Positions 17,668 through 28,322 are shown, counted from the stretch's first letter. The stretch: DNA of 36,590 nucleotides from Candidatus Dadabacteria bacterium (GCA_020849425.1 JADLGH010000076.1:1-36590), one strand, 5' to 3'. The notes: a model not told the origin generated them from the sequence alone. A program made the numbers and translations.

Positions 17668-17696
17668 TTGTGATAGGGGGTTTTTACACATATACT
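17668..17696 (+). promoter_or_regulatory. Candidate secA promoter
   Basis: TTGTGA (17668-17673), a 17-base spacer and TATACT (17691-17696) precede secA. A GGAGG Shine-Dalgarno lies 12 bases before the ATG. The 10-mer GGTTTTTACA occurs twice in this leader, once in the promoter spacer and once after the GGAG of the Shine-Dalgarno; no SecM-like leader peptide is visible. Confidence 0.45.
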
Positions 17697-17736
17697 TTTA
17701 TATTTTCTCAGGGTAACCCGGAGGTTTTTACAGGAA

Positions 17737-20601
<2,865 letters not shown>

Positions 20602-20610
20602 GGATCCGTC

Positions 20611-21552
20611 TTGGACTCGCTCGAATTCACCGACAGGATAAAGAGCCTCGAAAGAAACATCGGCGGCGTGGTAAGGGGCAAGCCCCGCATAGTGAAGACG
20701 GCTGTCATAGCCCTTTTGTCCCGCTCGCACATGCTGATAGAGGACGTCCCCGGCGTGGGGAAGACGACCCTCGCCCAGGCCCTCGCGAGGTCTACGGAGC
20801 TCTCGTTCAAGCGCATACAGTTCACGAGCGACCTCCTTCCGTCCGACATTCTCGGCGTCTCGGTCCTCGACCGGCCCACGGGCGACTTCAAGTTCAAGCC
20901 CGGACCGATATTCGCCAACATAGTCCTCGCCGACGAGATAAACAGGGCGACCCCGAAGACGCAGAGCGCGCTACTCGAAGCGATGAACGAGGCCCGCGTG
21001 ACGATAGACGGCGTCGAGCACACGCTGCCCGCGCCGTTCATGGTAATCGCGACGCAGAACCCCTTCGAGTACAAGGGCACCTTCCCTCTCCCCGAAAACC
21101 AGCTCGACAGGTTCGCCGTCAGGATAAGCATCGGCTACCCCGACAGGGAAAGCGAAAAAGAGATACTCTCGTCCTTCGGCCCGACGAACACGTGGAGCGG
21201 CATACGGCCCGTCATATCGAGGGACGACATCCTCGCCCTCCAGGTCATGTCCGGGAAGGTCAGGCTAGACGATTCCATACTCGACTACATCCTGGCGATA
21301 ATAAACGAAACGAGGAACCGGAAGCTCTTTACGCTCGGGGCCAGCCCGAGGGGGGCCATAGCGCTCAAGAGCGCGGCCCAGGCCCGCGCGCTCACGGACG
21401 GGAGGACGTACTGCATCCCGGACGACGTGAAGGAAATGGCCGTCCCCGTGCTCGCGCACAGGGTGGTCCTGAGAGACGAGCGCATCGGCGGGCAGGGCGG
21501 AGAGGAAGAGGCGATAGAGGAAGTTCTCAGGAACGTCCCCGTGCCGGTTTGA
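20611..21552 (+). CDS. MoxR-family AAA+ ATPase
   Basis: A 313-residue MoxR-type AAA+ chaperone ATPase. Walker A is DVPGVGKTT (residues 45-53), Walker B is IVLADEINRATPKTQSALLEAM (from about 108), and TQNPFEYKGTFPLPENQLDRF contains the sensor-1 and arginine-finger region. MoxR proteins usually act with DUF58 or VWA partners in maturation of complexes; neither is next to this gene. The start is TTG at 20611 with AGGGA six bases upstream, and the gene follows secA by 9 bases, so it is probably co-transcribed with it. The true client is not indicated. Confidence 0.92.
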   Translation: MDSLEFTDRIKSLERNIGGVVRGKPRIVKTAVIALLSRSHMLIEDVPGVGKTTLAQALARSTELSFKRIQFTSDLLPSDILGVSVLDRPTGDFKFKPGPIFANIVLADEINRATPKTQSALLEAMNEARVTIDGVEHTLPAPFMVIATQNPFEYKGTFPLPENQLDRFAVRISIGYPDRESEKEILSSFGPTNTWSGIRPVISRDDILALQVMSGKVRLDDSILDYILAIINETRNRKLFTLGASPRGAIALKSAAQARALTDGRTYCIPDDVKEMAVPVLAHRVVLRDERIGGQGGEEEAIEEVLRNVPVPV

Positions 21553-21635
21553 CCACGGACGCATCCGGCTCGTGGTAAACTATATGTACCCCGGACGCCG
21601 GGCCTTTCGGGACCGCGTCTTTAACGGAGGCAAAA

Positions 21636-21932
21636 ATGAATTCAAACAGAAGAATATTTTTCTACCGGGGAGGGAGCCAGGGCAAGCCGCCGGTATATTT
21701 CCTCCCGCTGGCGATTATCATAGGGCTCGTCATATTCGCTCTGCTCGCTGTTTTCGGACTCGTAATCGGCATAGCCATAGGGATTGCCGTAATCGTATTC
21801 GGCGCGGCGAGGTTCATCTCGTCGTTCGGAAAAAAGAAGAAAGTCCACACCGCCACGCGTGAAAACGGCAGGACGACCATTATCCTGGATACCGAGGACT
21901 ACGAAGTAATAGAGAAGAAAAAGGGCTCCTGA
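21636..21932 (+). CDS. Small membrane protein of unknown function
   Basis: A 98-residue protein I do not recognise. A basic N-tail (MNSNRRIFFYRGGSQGKPP) is followed by a long hydrophobic stretch (about residues 20-58, rich in Ile, Leu and Gly, enough for one long or two short membrane helices). A Lys cluster FGKKKK then leads into a short polar tail with TIILDTEDYEVIEKK, which may fold as a small beta hairpin. It has a clean GGAGG five bases before the ATG, supporting that it is translated. It lies 83 bases after the MoxR gene and may belong to the same operon. Confidence 0.7.
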   Translation: MNSNRRIFFYRGGSQGKPPVYFLPLAIIIGLVIFALLAVFGLVIGIAIGIAVIVFGAARFISSFGKKKKVHTATRENGRTTIILDTEDYEVIEKKKGS

Positions 21933-21946
21933 GCGGGGCCCGCCCT

Positions 21947-22225
21947 TTACGACAGCCCGTCTATCTCCTTTGCTAGGCTGAAATCCTTTTCCGTGAGCCC
22001 CCCGGCGCTGTGCGTCGAAAGCGTGAGGGTGACGTTCCTGTACTGAATCAGTATGTCGGGATGATGGTCCGCCTTCTCGGCCAGAACCGCGACCTCGTTA
22101 ACGAAGCCGACGGCCTCGACGAAGTTTTTGAGCTTAAAGGCCTTGACGATTTCTTTATCCCTGAGCTCCCACCCCGAAAGCCCCCCGAGCCCCTCGGCTA
22201 TCTCTTTTTCATTTAGCAGCGGCAT
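21947..22225 (-). CDS. Pterin-4a-carbinolamine dehydratase (PCD/DCoH family)
   Basis: A 92-residue PCD/DCoH fold. The family pattern is complete: EKADHHPDI with His54, His55 and Pro56, Tyr62, His72 in LTLSTHSAGGLTEKD, and Asp81. The enzyme dehydrates 4a-hydroxytetrahydrobiopterin in pterin recycling. GGAGGT about 8 bases before the ATG supports the start. No aromatic amino-acid hydroxylase is nearby, so the role may be in pterin or molybdopterin metabolism. It is divergent from folK, another pterin gene, 74 bases away. Confidence 0.93.
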   Translation of the reverse strand: MPLLNEKEIAEGLGGLSGWELRDKEIVKAFKLKNFVEAVGFVNEVAVLAEKADHHPDILIQYRNVTLTLSTHSAGGLTEKDFSLAKEIDGLS

Positions 22226-22299
22226 AACTTCACCTCCCTTTTCACAAGACTAATTAACGGCGGCTGGATAGTCAAAGGAATCTCGATTAGCATTATCCC

Positions 22300-22818
22300 G
22301 TGGCCAGGGCCTGGATCAGCATGGGATCGAACCTCGGGGACAGGACGGCGAACTGCATGCTCGCGGTGTCGATGCTGTCCGCGTTCGCGCGGGTGACGGC
22401 CGTCTCGTCCGTATACGAGACGGAGCCCGTCGGCCCGAAGGACCAGCCCGATTTCATCAACTGCGCCGCCTGCATAGAAACGGACATCCCGCCGGAAGGG
22501 CTCCTCGCCGAGCTCCGGTCGATCGAGGACGCGCTCGGGCGCGTCAGGAGCGGTAGGTGGAGGGAAAGATCGATCGACCTCGACATCGTATTTTACGACG
22601 GGCTCATAATGAATACGGACGCGCTCACGATCCCCCACCCCCGCGCGCACCTCCGGCGCTTCGTCCTGGAGCCGCTGGCCGAGATAAGCCCCGGGCTCGT
22701 CCACCCCGTCCTCGGGGTCACGGTGTCAGGGCTCCTCGGTATGCTCAAAGGCGGGGAGAGGGTCGTCAAAACGGCCCCGCCGTCCGTCTTATTTCCACAG
22801 AAGCCCACAGGTTATTAA
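22300..22818 (+). CDS. folK: HPPK: 6-hydroxymethyl-7,8-dihydropterin pyrophosphokinase
   Basis: FolK transfers pyrophosphate from ATP to 6-hydroxymethyl-7,8-dihydropterin, a step of folate synthesis. The 172-residue protein has MGSNLGDR (8-14 region), SSVYETEPVG, DQPDFINCA, the RSGRWRERSIDLDIVFYDG signature (83-101) and IPHPRAHLRRFVLEPLAEI. A GTG at 22300 is the only start available after an in-frame stop at 22288. There is no Shine-Dalgarno; a weak TGGATA-N17-TAGCAT lies 6 bases upstream, so it may be leaderless. Its stop lies at the edge of the DnaA-box region. Confidence 0.94.
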   Translation: MARAWISMGSNLGDRTANCMLAVSMLSAFARVTAVSSVYETEPVGPKDQPDFINCAACIETDIPPEGLLAELRSIEDALGRVRSGRWRERSIDLDIVFYDGLIMNTDALTIPHPRAHLRRFVLEPLAEISPGLVHPVLGVTVSGLLGMLKGGERVVKTAPPSVLFPQKPTGY

Positions 22819-22975
22819 CAGGCGCGCTTTTGTTGCCCGCAAAACTATCCACCGATCCATGCACAGGCTTTTTACGGAATATCCGTTTATCGGTGGAGGG
22901 TTACAGGCAATTCCGGGTGCACAGGCTTAAAGACTGTGGATAATTTTAGCCTGTCGGAGGCCACGTTATCCACAG
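22789..22975. promoter_or_regulatory. Cluster of DnaA-box-like sites
   Basis: Two perfect 9-mer DnaA boxes face each other: TGTGGATAA (22935-22943) and TTATCCACA (22966-22974), extended to a 10-bp inverted repeat CTGTGGATAA/TTATCCACAG. Degenerate boxes (7 of 9) occur at 22791 (ATTTCCACA), 22812 (TTATTAACA) and 22845 (CTATCCACC). The stretch also holds an inverted repeat TCCACCGAT (22848-22856)/ATCGGTGGA (22889-22897), a palindrome around 22874-22886, and an 11-bp direct repeat TGCACAGGCTT (22860, 22918). It is less GC-rich than its neighbours. It could be an origin or a DnaA regulatory site; no dnaA is in view. Confidence 0.45.
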
Positions 22976-23018
22976 CCCGGCGGACGACACGGCCGCGACA
23001 CCCCGTTTCTTTATAGGT

Positions 23019-23348
23019 TGTAATTCCCAACGATTTCGAGCGAGTGAGAAATCGGACGCCGCTGATTTATTACACAAACGCTTATCCAGTACCGAGCGAG
23101 ACCTACCTATACATCGGGAATCCAGCACGCCACGCGTGCATGAATCCGACGTCGCGGCGCACAGCCGCGACACCACCCTTCCGTCATTCTGAACTTGTTT
23201 CAGAATCTCATCTTTTACTTTGTCATCTCGAACAACGGTTTCGAGCAAGCGAGGAATCAGACGCCGTTCCCAATGTTTGTCATTCCCAACGGTGCCGAGC
23301 GAGCGCAGGAACCGGAAGCCCTCTCTTATCTTCTCAGCTATCTTCTCA
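23019..23348. repeat. Cluster of extragenic palindromic repeat units
   Basis: Four related units lie in this gap: 23019-23061, 23183-23212, 23218-23266 and 23276-23320. They begin with variants of TGTCATT(C) and carry CGAGCGAG or CGAGCAAGCGAG cores flanked by short inverted arms (for example GATTTC/GAAATC). The second has a perfect hairpin ATTCTGAA/TTCAGAAT with a 5-base loop (23186-23206). The sequence GCCGCGACACC precedes two of them (22992 and 23164). A short tandem TATCTTCTCA is at 23327 and 23339. No plausible coding sequence was seen in 22819-23467. Confidence 0.6.
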
Positions 23349-23467
23349 ACGTGAATCCAGTACCGGTACCGGACCCAAATCAAAGTAAAACAGGGGGATT
23401 TATTTTTGTGGATGTATTTAATTCCCAATACATCCTCCTCAAATCTCCACCTTGCCGCGTGCCCGGG

Positions 23468-24328
23468 CTAACTCTTCCCCGCGGCAAAAGACTTCGCCGA
23501 TTCGAGCGTGTTCCATAATAGCATGGATATCGTCATCGGCCCTACCCCGCCCGGGACGGGCGTAATCCAGGACGCCTTTTCCTTTACTGCCTCGAAGTCT
23601 ACGTCCCCGGCGAGCTTCCCCTGCTCGTTACGGTTGATGCCGACGTCTATCACGACGGCCCCTTCCTTCACCATGTCCGCCGTGATGAAGCTCGCGCGCC
23701 CGATGGCCGCCACGAGTATGTCGGCCCGCCTAGTGACCTCGCCGAGGTCCCTCGTCCTCGAATGGCATATCGTCACCGTCGCGTGCGAGTGGAGGAGGAG
23801 AATCGCGACCGGCTTTCCGACGATGTTGCTCCTCCCGACGACGACGGCCTCCTTCCCCTTGACGTCGATGTCGTAATATTCGAGCATCTTCATTATCCCG
23901 TGCGGCGTACACGAGATGAACCTCGGGTGACCCTCGACGAGGAGGCCGACGTTGTAGGGATGAAACCCGTCCACGTCCTTGAGAGGCGTGACGGCGCGGA
24001 GTATGTTCGTTTCGTTTATGTGGCCGGGGAGAGGGAGCTGTACGAGTATGCCGTGGACCTTGTCGTCCGTGTTCAGCCTGTGGACGAGCGCGAGGAGCTC
24101 CTCCTCGGTCGTCTCCTCGGGGAGCCTGTGCTCCTCGGAATACATGCCCGCGTCCTCGCACGCCTTCCGCTTGTTCCTGACGTATATCTCGGACGCCGGG
24201 TCTTCCCCGACGAGCACCGCCGCGAGCCCGGGCGTTATACCGGCGGATTCCGAAAGCCCCTTCACGCCGTCGGCGACCTGCTTCCTCACGTGCGCCGATA
24301 CGGCCTTTCCGTCTATTATCTCAGCCAT
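23468..24328 (-). CDS. folD: Bifunctional methylene-THF dehydrogenase/methenyl-THF cyclohydrolase
   Basis: FolD interconverts 5,10-methylene-THF and 10-formyl-THF, with NADP reduction, in one-carbon metabolism. The 286-residue protein shows [26 protein letters not shown] (substrate Tyr and Lys), [28 protein letters not shown], the Rossmann motif [15 protein letters not shown] and the terminal [15 protein letters not shown]. It is separated by only 6 bases from thiD upstream and is therefore probably its operon partner. The 3' side opens onto the repeat-rich gap. Confidence 0.97.
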   Translation of the reverse strand: MAEIIDGKAVSAHVRKQVADGVKGLSESAGITPGLAAVLVGEDPASEIYVRNKRKACEDAGMYSEEHRLPEETTEEELLALVHRLNTDDKVHGILVQLPLPGHINETNILRAVTPLKDVDGFHPYNVGLLVEGHPRFISCTPHGIMKMLEYYDIDVKGKEAVVVGRSNIVGKPVAILLLHSHATVTICHSRTRDLGEVTRRADILVAAIGRASFITADMVKEGAVVIDVGINRNEQGKLAGDVDFEAVKEKASWITPVPGGVGPMTISMLLWNTLESAKSFAAGKS

Positions 24329-24334
24329 GGCCAG

Positions 24335-25144
24335 CTATTCTCCTTCTTTCATGTTCCAAAAATGATTGAGGGGCCCGTTCCCCGCGCCGAGCCGGAACGC
24401 CCTTTCTATCGCCCCCGTCACGTACTCCTTGGCGGCCCTTACGGCCTCGCGGGGGGACGCCCCCTTCGCCAGCGACGCACACGCCGCCGCCGAGAACGTG
24501 CAGCCGGTCCCGTGCGTGTTCTTCGTGTCCACCCTCGGGGCCCTGAGCTCGAAAAACCCCTCGTCGTCCAAAAGTACGTCCACCGCGTCCGGCCCGCCCG
24601 CGAGGTGCCCGCCCTTTACGACGACGCACTCCGGGCCGAGCCCCCTCATCGCCAGCGCGGCGTCCTTCATCGCAGCGACCGAGCCTATGCGGAGCCCCGT
24701 GATTACCTCGGCCTCGGGGATATTCGGGGTTATTATCCGAACGAGCCCGAAGAGATCCTTCTTGATGGCCTCGCGCGCCGCGCTCTCCATGAGGACCGCG
24801 CCGCCCTTGGACACCATCACCGGGTCGAGGACGACGTTCCCCTGCCCGTGCTCGCGGAGCTTCCGGGCGACGACCGAGACTATCCCGGCGTTAGAGAGCA
24901 TCCCTATCTTTACGGCGTCGGCCCCTATGTCGGACAGGACGGCGTCTATCTGGAGCCCTACGAATTCCGGCGGGAGGTCGTTTATCCCGAGCACCGAAAC
25001 GGTGTTCTGCGCCGTTACGGACGTGACGACGGACATACCGTACACGCCCAGCGCGGTAAAGGTCTTGAGGTCGGCCTGGATGCCCGCGCCGCCCCCCGAA
25101 TCGGACCCCGCTATCGTAAGTGCCCTTGCCGGAAATTGCCCCAC
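24335..25144 (-). CDS. thiD: Hydroxymethylpyrimidine/phosphomethylpyrimidine kinase
   Basis: ThiD phosphorylates HMP and HMP-P for thiamine synthesis. The 269-residue ribokinase-fold protein has [22 protein letters not shown] near its start, [17 protein letters not shown] and the anion-hole GTGCTFSAA. The GTG start at 25144 has no ribosome-binding site, but a -10 (TAGAAT) ends 8 bases upstream, pointing to a leaderless or near-leaderless transcript. No TPP riboswitch can fit in such a leader. folD is downstream in the same operon. Confidence 0.95.
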   Translation of the reverse strand: MGQFPARALTIAGSDSGGGAGIQADLKTFTALGVYGMSVVTSVTAQNTVSVLGINDLPPEFVGLQIDAVLSDIGADAVKIGMLSNAGIVSVVARKLREHGQGNVVLDPVMVSKGGAVLMESAAREAIKKDLFGLVRIITPNIPEAEVITGLRIGSVAAMKDAALAMRGLGPECVVVKGGHLAGGPDAVDVLLDDEGFFELRAPRVDTKNTHGTGCTFSAAACASLAKGASPREAVRAAKEYVTGAIERAFRLGAGNGPLNHFWNMKEGE

Positions 25145-25152
25145 GCGGATTT

Positions 25153-25181
25153 ATTCTACTAAGCTTTCCGGCGGTTTACAA
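25153..25181 (-). promoter_or_regulatory. Promoter of thiD-folD
   Basis: On the minus strand, TTGTAA (25176-25181) and TAGAAT (25153-25158) are 17 bases apart. The GTG start codon of thiD begins 9 bases after the -10, so transcription would start almost at the codon itself. Confidence 0.5.
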
Positions 25182-25258
25182 ACGGCCCGCGCCCGGCTGG
25201 ACTAAAAATTTTTTAAATGTAATATATAGATGCTAAAAATCGCAGAGGAGACTAAGTC

Positions 25259-25672
25259 ATGGCAGAGATTACTGAAAACGATGAGGTTCTATTCCCGGAG
25301 CTCTTTAAGGTAGAAGGCTCGGGCGAGGTAAGGCTCGTCGCCGGATACTCGAAGGAAGCCGACAACTGGACCTTCCCGAAGTACCTGGCCGACCCTGTCA
25401 GCTTCTCGGACGACGTCGAGGAAAGGCTCCTCAGCCCGTTCGGCGAGCTCCATTCCTTCACCGTCGTAAGAAGGAGCCTCCCGGAATTCCCGGTTCCCTA
25501 CGCGCTCGCCCTGGTGGACTTCCCCGAGGGCGTGAGGGTTATGGCGCAGGTCGAGACTGACGACCCCGAGGGGCTCAAGATCGGCCAGAAAATGGGCGTG
25601 ACCGTAGGGGCGGTAAAGAAGTCCCAGAACGGTAAGGACGTAAAGTCGTACAAGTTCTACCCAGTGAAGTAA
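25259..25672 (+). CDS. DUF35-type OB-fold protein with a degenerate (Cys-free) zinc ribbon
   Basis: A 137-residue protein resembling the DUF35 family (N-terminal rubredoxin-like zinc ribbon, C-terminal OB fold) that usually partners thiolase or acyl-CoA enzymes. The OB part is typical: GELHSFTVVRRSLPEFPVPYALALVDFPEGVRVMAQVETDDPEGLKIGQKMGV. In the ribbon region, YSKEADNWTFPKYLADPVSFSDD lies where CxxC...CxxC is expected, and the whole protein has no Cys. It probably cannot bind zinc. GAGGAG 8 bases before the ATG supports the start. No thiolase gene is adjacent, so the partner is unknown. Confidence 0.7.
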   Translation: MAEITENDEVLFPELFKVEGSGEVRLVAGYSKEADNWTFPKYLADPVSFSDDVEERLLSPFGELHSFTVVRRSLPEFPVPYALALVDFPEGVRVMAQVETDDPEGLKIGQKMGVTVGAVKKSQNGKDVKSYKFYPVK

Positions 25673-25773
25673 ACCTCCGGCAGTCCGAAGCACATCACAG
25701 GCGGAAATGTCCCGCCCTGCGTATTTGCGCGGGGCCCGGGCACGGCTCTGCCCGGCCGGATATCTTAATCCCT

Positions 25774-25791
25774 GCGCCCCGGCGGGGGCGC
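25774..25791 (+). terminator. GC-rich hairpin in the gap before the lytic transglycosylase
   Basis: GCGCCCC (25774-25780) and GGGGCGC (25785-25791) form a perfect 7-bp stem with a GGCG loop, followed after GCCC by the A/T-rich AAAATTTAATATT. It lacks a clean U-run, so it is a weak terminator candidate for the OB-fold gene. Confidence 0.3.
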
Positions 25792-25868
25792 GCCCAAAAT
25801 TTAATATTTACTTTTATGTATTTATCGTATATGCTGGAATTATAACGACTAATATTATAGTCAGCCCG

Positions 25869-26756
25869 ATGAGAACTCCCCTCTTCATAGTCCTGTTTCT
25901 TACAGGATTCGTCATCACCGGCAAGGACGTATCCGCTGTAAACACCGAAAACGTCTATTCGGAAGAGAGGGCCTACACCGAAAGGCCCGCGGGCGACAAC
26001 AGGATACTGGCCGTGGACGTTTCCAAGTCCGATCTCCACGTTGACCTCCTCGGCACCGTCGTAAACGGCAACACATCGAAGGCACTCGTCAAGAACCCCG
26101 TAACGGGAGAGATAGCCAACTACGTCGCGGGCGAAGTGCTCGACCTCGTCCGCACCGAGACGGTCGTGGTCGTCGAGGTCGCAAACTGCGTGGTCCTCCT
26201 CGAAAGGGCGAGCGGAATGTTCGAAACGATAGAGTGTAACAACAAAGTGCCCACCGTCGTCTTCACGGGGCCAGCCTTCCTCGCCAAGTACAGGATAGTC
26301 CGCCCGGGCGAAAAGGAAGATGCATTCGCCCTCTCGGCTAATTTCTCGTCCGACTACGACAACGAAATCCTGACCGCGAGCGTAAAGCACGACGTGGACC
26401 CGTACCTCGTAAAGGCCGTCATAAAGGCCGAGTCCAATTTCGACCCGAACGCAGTCTCGCCGAAGAACGCCCAGGGCATGATGCAGCTCATCCCCGCGAC
26501 GGCCAGCGACTACGGAGTAAACGATCCCTTCGACCCCATCTCGAACATAGAAGGCGGCGTGAGGTACCTGAAGGACCTGATGGAATATTTCGACGGGGAC
26601 ATGAAGCTCTCCCTCGCGGCTTACAACGCCGGGAAGGGCGCGGTCATAAAGCACGGATTTACCATCCCGCCCTACCCCGAAACGACGGACTACATAACGA
26701 AGGTGCTCGGGTATTACAAGATAATGAAGGCGAAGAACTATGTCTCGAAAAACTAG
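25869..26756 (+). CDS. Secreted lytic transglycosylase (Slt/MltC-like goose-lysozyme fold)
   Basis: A 295-residue cell-wall enzyme cleaving the MurNAc-GlcNAc bond of peptidoglycan with 1,6-anhydro-MurNAc formation. A signal peptide covers residues 1 to ~23 (MRTPLFIVLFLTGFVITGKDVSA). A ~130-residue N-terminal region of unknown fold follows. The SLT domain spans ~168-290: DPYLVKAVIKAESNFDPNAVSPKNAQGMMQLIPATA with catalytic Glu188, then GGVRYLKDLMEYF and LSLAAYNAGKGAV. The ATG at 25869 is chosen because it opens directly into the signal peptide; the open frame upstream is low-complexity GC-rich DNA. No Shine-Dalgarno is seen; a TATTAT lies 10 bases upstream. Confidence 0.9.
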   Translation: MRTPLFIVLFLTGFVITGKDVSAVNTENVYSEERAYTERPAGDNRILAVDVSKSDLHVDLLGTVVNGNTSKALVKNPVTGEIANYVAGEVLDLVRTETVVVVEVANCVVLLERASGMFETIECNNKVPTVVFTGPAFLAKYRIVRPGEKEDAFALSANFSSDYDNEILTASVKHDVDPYLVKAVIKAESNFDPNAVSPKNAQGMMQLIPATASDYGVNDPFDPISNIEGGVRYLKDLMEYFDGDMKLSLAAYNAGKGAVIKHGFTIPPYPETTDYITKVLGYYKIMKAKNYVSKN

Positions 26757-26883
26757 CCGGACCGGGCGATGGAAAAAGAGGCGGGAGTGAGACGCCCGCT
26801 TAAATTCCGGACGCCGCGCATTCCGAACGGGAGCTGCTCTCGCCGTTATAGAGAGGAATTTAAAAGGCTTACGCACGGCTGAT

Positions 26884-26911
26884 TTGACAAAATGCTATTT
26901 TCATCTAGAAT
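26884..26911 (+). promoter_or_regulatory. Promoter of the tRNA gene
   Basis: TTGACA (26884-26889, perfect), a 16-base spacer and TAGAAT (26906-26911, 5 of 6) place a start near 26918, about 20 bases before the tRNA. Confidence 0.65.
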
Positions 26912-26938
26912 ACTAAATTCACTAAACAATTTTTTTGA

Positions 26939-27012
26939 GGGCCCATAGCTCAGTTGGTTAGAGCGACGGACTCATAATCCGTTGGTCCCTGGTTCGAGTC
27001 CGGGTGGGCCCA
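26939..27012 (+). tRNA. tRNA with CAU anticodon, probably tRNA-Ile2 (lysidine type)
   Basis: The cloverleaf is complete: acceptor GGGCCCA/TGGGCCC, D-arm GCTC/GAGC, anticodon stem ACGGA/TCCGT with loop CTCATAA, and T-arm CCTGG/CCGGG with TTCGAGT. CCA is not encoded. A CAU anticodon can mean elongator Met or Ile2, in which TilS converts C34 to lysidine to read AUA. The C4-G69 and C5-G68 pairs are reported TilS determinants, and the overall similarity to E. coli tRNA-Ile2, including the TTGGTC variable region, favours Ile2. The dominance of ATA codons in the window fits. A T-rich tract follows at 27025-27033. Confidence 0.9.
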
Positions 27013-27166
27013 CACATCAAGCCTTTGTTTTTTGACTCAATATGGAAGTCGAGATAACACATAACCTCGCAATAACAGCCTCGACCGAAGTCCCCGCTAT
27101 AGTACAACCCTTATACATTCCGTTTATCCCATACAGGATCAAACCCACTAAAAGAAGGAGAAAAAA

Positions 27167-27895
27167 ATGAGGGAACAGCTCGTTGTTCTCGATACGCTCC
27201 GGCGCATTGACCTGGAGCTGAGTAAGCTGGAACAGAATTTAAACGACTACCCAGAGAAGATTTCGGATTTCGAGTCAGAATTAGAAACCGCCAAAGCAAG
27301 ACTGGAAAGCCTTCACGGCGAAAACCAGACTCTCCAGAAAAACAAAGCCGGCCTCGAGCTTGAAATTTCAAGCAACGAAGATCTCATCAAGAAAGCCGAG
27401 CAGAAGCTCTTCGAAATCAAGACCCACAAAGAGTACGAAGCCCTTCAGAAAGAAATAGCGGACACGAAGCGAAGAAACGCCGAGCTCGAAGACAAGGTGC
27501 TGGAGCACATGACCAGGCTCGAGCAGGTCGAGGCCGAAATCGCGGCGGGCAGGGAAGACCTCGCCGCCAAGGAAGCCGAATACGGCGAGAAGATAAACAG
27601 CTACAAGGAAAAGCTCGAAGAGATCAGGAGCCTCTACGAGCCCAAGAAGGAAGAGAAAGAAAAGATCGCCTCGCGCATCAGCCCCGAGCTAATTCCTATC
27701 TACAAAAAAATAGGCAAGAGAAACGGCGGCGTTATCGCGCTGGCGAAGGCGGAAGTCTGCACCGGGTGCAACATGAAGATACCGTCCCAGCTGTTTAACG
27801 AGGTGCTCACTCACACGCGATTCATACAGTGCCCCAACTGCCAGAAGATCCTCTACACGGAAGACGAACTCAATAGTGCCGCAACGCCAGAATAG
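27167..27895 (+). CDS. Coiled-coil protein with C-terminal C4 zinc ribbon
   Basis: A 242-residue protein with a long charged coiled coil (~10-170) and a C-terminal C4 zinc ribbon, CTGC (Cys198, 201) ... CPNC (Cys222, 225), connected by NMKIPSQLFNEVLTHTRFIQ. This architecture is a widespread bacterial family often next to the RNase HI gene and rnpB, as here. A nucleic-acid or ribosome-related role is plausible but not shown by the sequence. It has a strong GGAG 7 bases before the ATG. It overlaps the following RNase HI-family gene by 20 bases. Confidence 0.9.
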   Translation: MREQLVVLDTLRRIDLELSKLEQNLNDYPEKISDFESELETAKARLESLHGENQTLQKNKAGLELEISSNEDLIKKAEQKLFEIKTHKEYEALQKEIADTKRRNAELEDKVLEHMTRLEQVEAEIAAGREDLAAKEAEYGEKINSYKEKLEEIRSLYEPKKEEKEKIASRISPELIPIYKKIGKRNGGVIALAKAEVCTGCNMKIPSQLFNEVLTHTRFIQCPNCQKILYTEDELNSAATPE

Positions 27896-28319
27896 CCTGC
27901 CTTTCAAAGACGGCTCCGGCGGGCGCGTCGAGATATTCATAGACGGCGCGGCAAGGGGCAATCCGGGTGAATCCGGCATCGGTATATTCGTCACCGAGGG
28001 CGGGAAAACCCTCCGCGAGATAAAGAAATACCTCGGCACGGCCACAAACAACCAGGCCGAGTACACGGCCCTCATCACGGCCCTCGAATCCGTTAAAGAC
28101 CTTAAAAACAGGCAAATCCGGATATTTACCGACTCCATGCTGCTCGCGAACCAGATAAACGGCCTCTGGAAGGTGAAGCACCCCGGCATAGCCGAGCTTC
28201 ACAAGAAGGCCAAAAACCTGCTGAAGGAGTACGCATCCATATCCATCAGCCACGTAAGGCGCGAGTACAACCGCGATGCCGACAGACTTGCGAACGAGGC
28301 CATAGATGAATATCTTTAA
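27876..28319 (+). CDS. RNase HI-family protein
   Basis: A 147-residue protein of the RNase HI fold, which cleaves RNA in RNA-DNA hybrids. The catalytic acidic residues are in place: Asp23 in FIDGAARGNPG, Glu62 in NNQAEYTAL, Asp86 in RIFTDSMLL and Asp136 in NRDADRLANEA. It belongs to the shorter RnhA-like group lacking the basic protrusion of E. coli RNase HI. The GTG start at 27876 lies inside the preceding gene, so translation is probably coupled. Its stop codon is 3 bases before the RNase P RNA gene. Confidence 0.9.
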   Translation: MPQRQNSLPFKDGSGGRVEIFIDGAARGNPGESGIGIFVTEGGKTLREIKKYLGTATNNQAEYTALITALESVKDLKNRQIRIFTDSMLLANQINGLWKVKHPGIAELHKKAKNLLKEYASISISHVRREYNRDADRLANEAIDEYL

Positions 28320-28322
28320 GCT

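Noticed and set aside
22819-23467. CRISPR array or coding genes in the repeat-rich gap
   Set aside because: The units vary in length and sequence and have no regular spacers; the open frames found there cross the repeats and resemble nothing.
23762-25162. A 466-codon plus-strand open frame antisense to folD and thiD
   Set aside because: The opposite strand encodes two clear enzymes; the frame is rich in Arg/Val/Glu as expected for a complement artefact.
25145-25258. TPP riboswitch in front of thiD
   Set aside because: The promoter places transcription start within a few bases of the start codon, and no THI-box motif is visible.
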